Assembly: GCA_018670825.1 (NCBI GenBank)
Contig: JABHIW010000110.1
Coordinates: 62,001-126,000, forward strand
Length of the DNA stretch: 64,000 nt
Source of the DNA: Candidatus Scalindua sp.
GTDB lineage: Bacteria > Planctomycetota > Brocadiia > Brocadiales > Scalinduaceae
Direction of reading: 5' to 3'
Shown here piece after piece: positions 45,401-57,400 of this stretch; positions within the stretch are counted from its first letter, which is position 1, and each line of letters opens with the position of its first letter. Below the pieces are notes generated by a model. The model was not told where the DNA came from and searched no databases. It saw nothing but the letters and a program-made list of their open reading frames with translations. Position numbers and translations under genes: made by a program.

Positions 45401-48400
45401 GGGTATAAAGCAGGAGATCCCGGGATACGAAGAGCATCATCTTCATTCAGCCACCAACCCTCCAACAATCCGAAAGTCAGGTGAGCATACAAAGATTTAT
45501 CACTGATTTCATTAAGAAGAATAATTCCCCGTTTCCGCAACAGGGCTTTTGCATTACGCAGGGTTTGACGAATATTTTTAGTTGCGTGTAACACATTAGT
45601 CGCAATCACCAGATCATATTGCCCTGCCTGAATATTTTGCTGCGCAAGTGGCTTTTCAACGTCAAATAATTGAGTTCGAATGTAAGGATATTGTGAAGCA
45701 AAATGTTCCTCGGCGTGAAACAAAAAGGCTTTGGATATATCCGTGTAACAATACTCCTCAATTTGCTGTCTGAATGGCTTAAGTTTAGGCAGGATATTAG
45801 CCGTCGTACCTCCAGTACCTGCGCCAATTTCAAGTATCCGGATGGCCGTAGGATCAGAGTGCTTACTCTGCTCCAGTACGGATCGCTGTTGAATGATGGC
45901 CACCAGAGCATTGCCAAGAAATTCATTAAAATAGTCTGCCACCAGATTCCCCCGAAAAAGGCCCTCCACCAGCTCCATGGAGGCCTGCGGAAATATAACA
46001 TCGGTAGCTCGCTGTTTTCCGGTAAGTATATCAGGTAGGGCACGCAAGCAGGCCTCCACCAGAATTACAGCTGCCTTTTTATCAGGATCCTGTTTCCAAT
46101 GGGATGTGGTTTGTTCCCATTCCTTCCATATGGCTTCAAGCGCAAGAGAGGGATTATTTGGAAGAGCGTTTCTCTTCGTTAAAATTTTTCTGCTTTCCGC
46201 TAACCATCGGTGATAAAAAGCAATTGGATCTGTTGCTGTTTTGTCCGTCCCGATCAGCCTCAGTGATTGCAAAATACCCCCATATAACTTTAGCAGAGGT
46301 TCTTCTATTGCTTCGTTTTGAAAAATACTCGCTGATTGCAGATTTTGTTGTTGGACCTCTGGTTTAGCAATTTTCTGAATATTGTTAACGCAAGAAGGAA
46401 TGGTTTCCGGATAACCTGTCATCCATTCATTGGAGTCCATAATCTCCAGCCCCTGTGGGTTTTGTGTTTTCATAAACACCAGTTGATCTCGGGAGCCGGT
46501 AAGAAGTACCTCTAATGCTTCCAACCCCTCTTTCACGTCAATGGTCCTTATCCCAGCTTGTTGTAAGCGAATCTTTGAAGCTTTGCTGATGGTATCTCCT
46601 GTGCCAATACTCCAATTCCCCCAATTCATAACTTTAACTTTACAATTCCAATCCCTGGAAAGTTGCAGTGCAAAAGCATCTTTAAAGGTTGAACCTGCGG
46701 AATATCCACTCATCCCCCCAGCTTTTTCCCAGGCAGCGATCGAAGAAAAAAAGAGGACAAAGTCAAGAGGTTCCGATTGAAATACCTGGGCCATTCTCAC
46801 ACTGACATCGATCTTGACTGAGAGGATATCCCGAAATTGTTTTTCCTCCATCTTTGCCAGGCTTTGGTCAAATATGCCAACTGCCGAATGAATAACACCA
46901 TGAATCCGGGTATGGTTTTGCTTGATTTCTTCATAGGCCTTTTGTAAAGATTGCGGATTCGTTGCATCCGCACTAATGTATTGAGGAGCAGGCCCCAGCT
47001 TAGCGAGCACGTCCAGTTTGTGTTGAATCTCCTCATTCATTTTCCTCCTGCCTATCCAGATAATCCTGGCCTGGTAGTGCTCAATCATGTACTTACTCCA
47101 GACTTCCCCAAGACCACCACTACCACCGATAACCACATAAACCCCTTCCGGACGATAGAGTGGATGGTCACTGAAAGATGATCGGTAGGAAACCAACGTT
47201 GCTTTGAACCACTCTTTTCTCCGATAAACTAAAGCCTCTCCCTGTACATCGAAAGGCAATAGAAATATTTCCCGAATCGGCCAATCGCCCTCGGTTTCCA
47301 TATCGAGGTAGCGGATTTTCCAACGTGGATATTCCTTGGCCACACTTCCAATTAAGCCATGGAGGCTGGCATGAGTAGGATTAACCTCCTCCTGCCGGCC
47401 TACCGCAAGGGTCTGTGTGGTAATGAACGTCCAACTTAATACCTGATCTCCATAACCCAAAGAGAGTAAAGCTTTAATCACACGAAAAACCGGAAAAATC
47501 CCCTGGTCCTGATCTTGAATGATACTTTCCTCCGCCATGGATATCAAAGGGATGCTCGGTACAATCCAGACAAAATGTTCGATAGAACCCAGAGTTGTTA
47601 TTTTGTTGACCAACTCGTCGATGGTTTGCGGATTATCCATTTGCAAAAGATCAGCAAGGGGATACAGTTGTTTAATTTTACTCTTCTGATCTTGTGTCCC
47701 TCCCACAATTACCACCTGCTCCGTTTTAGCGGGGACAGGAATATTGCTTTCCGGAAAAGTCAGCGAATTCCAGACGGGAGCCAATAGCAGAGAATGAACC
47801 GGTGACTCCACAGAAACGAGACCATCTTGAGGTAACACGTGAGGCGACAATGGCGTAATAACGGAATCGGATACTGTTGTCTGTCGTTGGATGGTGTCCG
47901 CCTGCCTGTCTGTAGGCACCCAGTAACGTTGTTTGGCAAAAGGATAAGTTGGCAAACTGACTCGGAGCGGACGGCCATCTGCGCATCCGACATGCTGGGA
48001 GTCACCCTCCTCATAAAGGCTTTGCCAATTAAGAGTAAAACCCTGGGCCCATAATTCAGCCAATTTCTCAAGTTTTCCCTCAGCTATCCACTTATTGACC
48101 ATTTGTTGAATATCTTCCGGACTAAAGAGACTTATCGTCTTTTTCTCCTGTTTGAGTCCTCCCTGCCAGCAATGGTTCGTAATAGACTCTCCCCCTGCAA
48201 AAGCTTTTAGCTTCTCATGCAACTCTTCATTCTTTTTGACGAGAAAAACAACCCGGGCTTCCATAGCCTCTCGCCCAAACTGAAGGGTATAGGCAATCTG
48301 TCTCAAGTCGATGGATTGATCGGCTTCCTCTAAAAACGTATGTAGTTTGTTGGCATAAACTCTCAGCCGTTCCTCATTTTTGGCAGACAAAGGAATAAGT

Positions 48401-51400
48401 ACAGGACTATTCTTCGTATCCCCGGCTGCCATTGATCCGACTGTCTGAGGTATATACTCTTCCAGAATTAGATGGGCATTTGATCCATAGGCACCGAAAG
48501 AGCTTAATCCGGCCCTCCGAGGGCAACTATGAGATTTCCCGTTGCTGGTAATAACCGGTTGTTGCCAGGTTTCTGTCTTATGTTGAACAAAAAAAGGAGA
48601 GGCTTTAAAGTTAATATGTGGATTTTCAGTCTCTGCGTGAAGAGAGGGAACCAATGTTTTATGATGCAGTTGAAGAACTACCTTGCTCAATCCGCTTATC
48701 CCTGCGGCTGACTCGGCGTGTCCAATATTGGATTTGACGGAGCCAATGGAACAAAATTGCAGGTCACTGGTATTTTGAGCATAGGCTTTAGCCAATCCTT
48801 GTATCTCTATGGGATCTCCCAAAGAAGTGCCCGTTCCATGAGCTTCTACACAACTAATGGTGCGAGCACCGATCCCCGCCCGTTCCAGACATTCTTCTAT
48901 CACATGGGAATGAGCCACAGGGCTCGGTACGGTAAACCCACTAACTTTACCACCATGATTGATTGCACTTCCTTTGATCACAGCATAAATATGGTCCTGA
49001 TCCTGCACTGCCCGTTTTAACGGTTTGAGTAAAACAGCTCCTATCCCTTCCCCGGAAACATAGCCGTCGCCTCCATCTCCAAAGGTGTGACAACGTCCAT
49101 CACTTGCATGCATGTCCATCAAGCCGTATGTCAAATATTTATTGGGGTGGAGCGATAAGTTTACTCCCCCTGCAATGGCAACCTGACTTTCCCCTCGCAG
49201 AATACTGCCAATGGCCAGATGCACCGCTGTCAGGGAAGAGGAACATACGGTATCAATGGCAAGGGAAGGGCCATGGAAATTATAATAATAAGATACTCGA
49301 TTGGCAATCGGAGCATAATTTATGGACAAAGGGAATCTCTCTCCTGTAGTAATGGATTCCGCTCCTATTATAGTATAATCATTGTGCATCACTCCGACAA
49401 AGACGCCAACCTTTCGCCTCTGATGCCGTCCATGAGGGACCACCAGGTTGCTGGCTGTATACCCCGCATCTTCCATAACCTCTGAACATGCCTGTAAAAA
49501 CAGACGTTCCTGTGGATCCATGGTTTCCGCTTCACGAGGTGAGATACGGAAGAATTGCGGATCAAAACAATCGTGATTTTGAATAAACCCACCCCATTTT
49601 GACAATTTTTTCCCCGTAGGGGATTTCAAGTTCTCCCATATTTTCTCATCCCAGCGTTCGGAGGGGATAGTAGTGATACAGTCTTTGCCTGCTTTTAAAT
49701 TGATCCAGAATTCCTCTATGTTTTCAGCACCGGGATAACGTCCTGCCAGGCCGATGATCGCAATGTCATCCGTATCCTCAGCACCAACTTCCTCGGTTGA
49801 AACTGTGGCAGACAGGGGTTTAAAGGATCCTTCTCGCTCATCAAAAGCGACACTTTGCACTTCCTGATGTGTCTCTTCCGGAGAAGAACCGGCCAACTCC
49901 TTTAAGTGGTTGGCCAACTCTCTGATGTTAGTATACTCAAATAACAAAATCGGAGAGAGCGTAGTGGATAACTTCTTTTCAATTTCCTTTACTACAAGCA
50001 GTAACATGGACGAACTCAATCCCATTTCATAATAACCGCAATCCGAGTCTATTTCCTCTGTGCTGATTTTCAATTGGGACGCAATAACTTCTTTCAAGAA
50101 ACGTTCCGATGAGTCAGCGGTTCTCCTGTTTTGCTGTAGAGAGGGTCGACCATTAGTTTTTTGCGGAGTAGCTTTCCGTTGACTCGGATTAACAAAACCG
50201 GTTTCCGGTACCCGTTTATTTGTAAAGTTTTTTAATTCTCCGATTTTTTCACCGGATACATGAAAAAACTCCATGTCCAGAGAAATCAACTCCTTCTTCT
50301 CTTCTCGCGAGGAAGTTCGAATTCTCGTTATACATTGACTCTGCAATAAAGAGGAAGCGCGAAAGGATTTGTAAAACAGCGGCAGGAATAATTCCTGCTT
50401 TGCCTGCGAAGAAAATAACCCACCGGACCCTACGGCACTGCTATCAAGTAGTGTAGGGTGAAACATGAAATCATAAGCACCTGGAGTGGCCTCCGGCGGG
50501 AGGGAGATCTGAATAAAGTTGGCATCATCAAGGGAATATATAGTTCCCCGGGCTTTCAAAAATCCTGTATGAACCAATTCAAGGTTTCGGCATTGATCAT
50601 AAATATCACTTAAAGGAACCGTTTTTTGAGCAGAGTTACGTATAGAATTGAAATCTAGCCTTTCCTCAAAAACAGTAGGCTCTTGTCGATGCATTTCAGC
50701 GTTAATATAAAGTTTTTCCTGCCCTTTCACCTGAATTTTCCAAACATCCGGTTTGACTTTTGAACATTGAATGTCTAATCGAATATTATCACCTTGTCTT
50801 ACAATAAGAGGATGAAAAATTGATAGATTTCGAAGTTCCAGTTCATCGTACGCATATCCTTTTTCTCTAAAATATTGGTAGAGCAGATCAATATAGGCAA
50901 GCCCCGGCAATAACTCCTGCCCAAATGCCGTATGACTCTTAAAAACAGGATGATTACTATCAAGAGTTTCCGTCCACGGATTAGTTATTTTTATGGGATC
51001 TCTTTCTCTCTGAGGAAACGTTCCGCTTCCTTCACGAATCCTTACTCGCTGCAATTCCGGAGGAGAAATCGGCTTGCGGTGAACCAGTGTCAACTCAGAA
51101 TTACCGGGCTGATCTTCCGGTAGACTCTCAAGAATCACATGTGCATTCGTTCCTCCATCAGCAAAGCAGTTGAGGGCTGCTACCCGGGTAGTTCCTGCCC
51201 ATTCAGTCAACTCTCTACAAAAAGAGAAGGGAGAAGATTCGATTTTATAGTGGGACATGGGGCTTTCACCGGACAAGAATGGTACCTGTTGCCTCCTCTC
51301 CAGCATCAGAACCAGTTTAATAAAACCTGCCATGCCTTCCGCGCACAATGGATGACCGATATTGGGTTTAGCAGAGCCTAAGCTGCAAGGCGTCTTATGA

Positions 51401-54400
51401 AAAGGACCATAAACTGCTTCAAGCGCTTTGAGTTCCAGTAAATCGGTGACTTCCGAACCCGAACCATTCACTTCAATATAACTGATTTCCACCGGCTTTA
51501 TTTCAGTTTTCTCCAATGCCGTCTGCATCACTTCTTTCTGTGCCTGAATATTAGGGGTTGCGGGTCCCGCAGTTCTACCATCATTATTGACCGCCACAGA
51601 CTTGATAATTGCGTATATCGTATCCCCATCTTTTCGCGCCTGCTCAGAAGTTTTTAATAAAATCAGGCCAACCCCTTCTCCCGGAATCACTCCGGAAGCT
51701 CGTTGATCAAAAATATGAAAAGAGGATTCCTTACTTAAAAGGTTGCGCTGTTGAAACAAGCGGTGGGTGCTATCATCGGGCAACAGACACACCCCTCCCA
51801 CCAGGGCTGAATCGATCTCCCCACTGACCAAGGCATTAATCGCTAAATTCATGCTCGTTAAGGCCGAAGAGCAGGCCGTATCAACCACCATACCAGGTCC
51901 CTTAAGATCAAAAAATTGAGATACATTAGAAGCCAGGTAGTTTTGTCCTACCGCTACAATTGGATTCCGGGCTTGATGAAGCACTCTCTCCTCAGATTGG
52001 TGTTGGCTTCGGGCACCCAGGTAGACCCCTGTAGAACTCCCTTTAATTTCCTGGAGCGAATAGCCTGCATGAGAAAAAAGATTGAGGCTTTCCTCTAATA
52101 CTAAGAGGGCCTGAGGATCCATAGCCCTGGCATCTTCTTCCGGAATCAAAAAAAAGGAAGGATCAAAATGAGTAATCTCATCAAGCAATCCGGCATAAAA
52201 ATGGTCCGACGTTTCCCAGCGTTCCCCGGGGACAAGAGAAATTGCGGAGCGCCCTTCTGATAACAGTTGCCAGTATTCTTCTAAATTACCCGCTCCCGGG
52301 AAACGACATGACATACCTACAACAGCAATATCTGAGGAAGCCGAACGGCTCTTCTCCCGATACTTAGCGGATGATAGGGTTAACGCAGTTTGAGTAACGA
52401 GCTCTTTAGACAATGAAGGAGTTTGTGTGGCGACAAGATGCGAAGCAAGTGACCCCAGGGTAGAATATTCAAGTAAAATAGAAGGATCCAGAGATGCCCC
52501 TAACTTTAGCTCAACTTTACGCAATATTTGAGATAACAAGATAGAATCACTCCCATAATCCTGAAAAGGTGTATCAAGATCAAATTCTTCCGGATCTATT
52601 GCCAACTCATGAGAAAAAAGTTCGATTAGCCAGGTTTGAACTGATGTTAACAGAGAATCTGAAGTTTCTAATGAATCCGTCTTCTTTTGAAAAGATCGAG
52701 AAGAAAGACTTTTGTGAATCTTATGTTTCAGGAGTTCTTGTGGATTCCATAACTCCTCATTCACCACTGCCGGAAGGACTACAGGACCTATTTCATGAGA
52801 TAAAATCTGATCCAAAATCAGAAGTCCCTCCTGGTTAGTATGGCTTAATAGTCCTGTTTGTTCATATGCGCTGTTTTTGACTTCTCCCATTCCCGTCTCT
52901 TTCCAACTAGGCCACTGGATGCTAATGAGGGGACAGCCATAGACCCTTGCTTCCGCAACATAATCCATATAAGCATTTGCCATAGCATAATCACTTAGCC
53001 CGGATGCCAGGCCGGGAATGATTGCGGAAACAGAAGAAAACAGAAGAAAAAATTGTAATGGCTCTTGTTGAGATTGCGTAAGAAGATTATCCAGGCCTGC
53101 TATTTTAGGGTCCAGTACCTGTTGCACCCCTTCCATCGTTTTTCGAATAAAGGCGGGATCGTTCGTATCCTCTATTCCTGCACAATGGATAACTCCGCCA
53201 ATCGGCCCCATGCTTCCGGTGATCTCCTGTAAACTTTCTTCTAAAGCGGACTGGTCCGTCAAAGAGATCGATAAAGTCCGTACCATGACACCCTGGTCTT
53301 CCAGATGCTGGATAGCGTGTATTTTTTTGGTGATAGACTCATTTTCACCTGAATAAGAAGACCATTGATTACGAGGTGGTAACTCCTCCCGCCCAGTGAG
53401 TACCAAACGCTTTACTCCATAGTGAGCCACAAAATGTTGAGCGCATAAGTAGCCCAGACCTCTGGTTCCTCCTGTAATCCACAAGACATTCTCTTCCGGA
53501 AAAACCGGATCTTTGCCAGGCATTTTTTCTGTTTGTCGGGCTACAAGATGAGCACAATAACGTTTTTCATTTCGATAACAAATTTCAGGTACCTCATCAT
53601 TGACCTGAAACTCAAGAGCAATCTGTTTAGCCAGGGCTTTTCCCGTTTTTCCCGGGTCAGCATCCATATGTCTTGATTGCAGATGAGAATATTCACTTTG
53701 CAACATCCGGTAAAGTCCCACACGAGACGCTCCGGATAAATTAATAGACGAATTTTGATACGATTCTAACCCCCGGGTGACCCCGAGAAGAGTCAATTTC
53801 ATAGGACCACTGGCCTCTTTAAGTCCCTGTTTAATCCATTGCTGAAGCCACTTTACACCATCCAGAGATTCTACTCTCTCCTTTCCACATCCGACCAGGT
53901 CCACGCATCCATCAAATGCTCTCCTCTCCTCTCTGGGAAGTTGAAGGTGTGTCTTGATCTCTTGGATGGATAAAATATGACTTTGGGAAAACTCCCGGGA
54001 AAGTAAAACCGCTAATTCCCGCGTCTCTTCTGTTGTCAAAATCGCAATCCTTGAGGTATCCGCACTCCGATACAATGGTTTATTGGCATGAATGGGATAG
54101 GACTTCCATTGTTTTTGTAAATAGTAAGTGCTTCGATTGGCAACAGATTCCACAGTGCGAATGCCTGTTTCTTCGGTGTACCAATAAGACTCCCTGGCAA
54201 AAGGATATGAAGGCAATTTGATGTGGCATGGCCTGTCATGGATACCGTTTGAAATAGTCCCGTGAGGTTTGAGGTCAGGGTAAAAGAGATTCCAGTCAAT
54301 AAAAATTCCGGAAGTCCAAAGCACCGCTAATTTTGCAAAATCCCGTTGTTCTATAGCAAAACGGAGAAGCTGTTCCCCCAACACCCCTTCTGTCAATATC

Positions 54401-57400
54401 TTAAATTCAGGGGAAATCGTTTTTGCATTTTTTTGATAACAATCTTTAAGAGAGAAGCCGGTCCGAGGAGCTCTTTCGCCTCCCGTTTCCTGCTGACAGA
54501 AAGCGGTCAATTTTTGAATCAGATCTTCCTGGTCGGAGACAAGTATGGCGAGACGCTCTTCCATCGCCTGGCGGGCTGTCTGCAAGGTATAAATAAGTGA
54601 TTCAAAGAAGAAGTTATCTTCCTTTTTCCCTTCCAACCAGGTCACAAATTTTTGCGTATAGACTTGTAAGCGTTCTTTACTCCTGGCGGAAAGTACAAAC
54701 AAAAATGGGCCTTTCGCCGCCGGGATGTCTGTCCACTGCTTTTCGGGAGACTTTTGCGGGTATTCTTCCAGCACCACGTGGGCATTTGTACCTCCGGACC
54801 CAAAGCTACTCACTCCTGCTCTGTGGAGAGACTGGTCGTTTGTTTTCAGCCAGGATCTATGCCGATCTATAATATAAAAAGGAGTATCAGCCAGGTGAAT
54901 ACGGTCATTAAGTTCCTCAAAGTGCAAAGAAGGGGTAAGTTCCTGGTGTTGTAAACTGAGTACAACTTTTAACAGTCCCGCGATACCGGCGGCGGCTTCT
55001 AAATGTCCCAGATTCGTTTTGATAGAGCTTAGTCCGCAAGTTCCCGTTTGAAGAGTCGCCGATGGTGGCAATGCCTGGAAAAAGGCATCTTTCAAACCTT
55101 GCACTTCGACAGGATCCCCCAGGGAGGTTCCCGTGCCGTGGGTTTCAATATAACTTATAGTATCCGGAGAAATGTTGGCTGTTTGCCAGGCATCTACCAG
55201 CAATCTGGCTTGTTGTTCCGGATTAGGAACGGTTAAACCACTTGCTTGCCCCCCATGGTTGCAGGCTGTTCCTTTGATAACAGCATAGATCCTATCCTGC
55301 TCTGCAATCGCCTTTGCCATGGGTTTGAGTAGCAGCATCACTGCTCCTTCACTGCGGACATAACCATTGGCTTTCCGATCAAATGTTTTACATTTACCGT
55401 CACTGGATAACATACCGGCTTTATAATAGGCAATGCTATTCGCGGGATGACACATCAGATTAACACCCCCAACCATAGCGATAGATGATTCTCCTGTCTG
55501 TAAAGATTGAACAGCTTTATGCACGGCCACTAATGAGCTGGAACAAGCCGTATCGATCACAAGACTGGGGCCATGGAAATCATAAAAATAAGAGATACGG
55601 TTAGCCAATACCGCCATGGAACAGCCCGTTCCGACATGAGCATTCACGGGTATTTTTGCCTGATCTAAAATACGATTGTAATCAGAACCGCTAGCCCCGA
55701 TAAAAACCCCCGTCCTGGTATTTACTAATGTGTCGGCCGGATATCCGGCATCTTCCAATGTCATCCAGCTGAGTTCCATAAGAATCCGTTGTTGAGGATC
55801 CATGGATTTGACCTCTTTGGGAGAAATACGAAAGAAGGGAGCGTCAAAGCACTCCATGTCCTCAAGGAATCCTCCCCGATCAATGCCAATGTGCTCTTTG
55901 TCCGGATCAATGTCATGCGGCCAGCTCCAGCGCCCTTCCGGCATGATACCAATGGCGTTTTCTCCGTTTTTCAAAAAGTGCCAAAGCTCTTCCGGTGTGT
56001 TGATCCCTCCGGGCAGACGGCAAGCCATGCCGATGATGGCAATCTCGTCATTATGAGAATCTTCAGAATGATTGAAAAAAGATTTCTTAGCATCCACAGG
56101 GACTTTTGCGGTTATTGAGCCTGGTTTTGTCAACTCTGCATGGGACGAAATCGGGATTTCATTTTCCGGTTTCTTCTCTTTTGTCTGTTCTTTGAGCAGC
56201 AGCTCTTTAAAATATGAGACAATGCGTGTGTGAGTGTTGTATTGGAAAAAAAACGTCGACTCAAGTTTCCTTTGAAATTTGAAGGACATCTGTTCGCTGA
56301 GATTAAGTAAATCAGCTGAATCCAGACCCATTTCCATGAGAGGACGTTCTTTGGAAAAAGCTTGTCCATTATTCGAGCCTAATAACTTCCTGAGAACATC
56401 CTCCAGAAACTCTTCCACGTCCTCTTCGTCCAGACTCACTTGTTCTCCATCAGAAAACCCTTGTGCATTAATTTTGACTTCCTTGCGTCTGCGGTTGTGA
56501 ATATCGTAGTAAACCAGCACCCCATAGCCTTCATTCTTTACATCCTTTGGGCGGTACTGGGGAATAATATCCGTAACACTGGCCCCATGCAGCTCATGGA
56601 AACGTAAAATCGGGTCAGAAAGCAGCCCCTGTTCATTGCGTTGGTGGATATACTCCGTCATAGTCTGTCTCTTTTGTTTGTGGTAGTCATGGCACAGTGT
56701 CACTCCTATCACGGAGTTTATCCCCGGCATTAGAGCGCAACGCTGCAGCATAAACTCCAATAGCTGGTCTCCTAATTGTCTTCCCTGAAATTGGGGATCA
56801 ATATTGACAGCCAGAAGCTGTACGACAGGTCCATCAGCCCGGTGAAGCCGGGAAACACCCTCTGAAGTTACACCCTGCAAAGCCTTTTTGTCGGCGATAC
56901 GCTGTGAGTAGATCACCCCTACTACCTTGCCATCAAGCACAATAACAAATTGCCCTTCAGGATAATCACTCAGACGTTTTGCCAAAACCTCTCGGGACAT
57001 TTGAAGATCGTCAGCCCAGCAGAGTTCCTCCAAACCTTGCAAACCATCCAGATCTCCCCCTTTGGCATAGCGCACCTGATAGTTACGTGCCTCCAGGTGA
57101 CTCAGAACAATCTGGGAAGAAGACAAAGCATTGGAAAAAGGCAGAGGCTCTGTTTTTGTGAAAAAACCCACATTGGCCGCCAGAACAATTGAAACTTCAG
57201 CGTCCAAAAGGTTTTGCCCGGAAAAGTCATAACCTGTCATCTGTGGAACAAGTCGATTCAACTCCAGTACAAACAAACCATGTGGATTGTTTTTCAGCAC
57301 TTGGGCCCATTTTTGCAAATACTCTCTCCAGGTGTCAATCAACTTGTCATGGGAGAGCGATTTGTCTGGAGAGTTAACGGAGTTCCCGCTGAGGGATATC

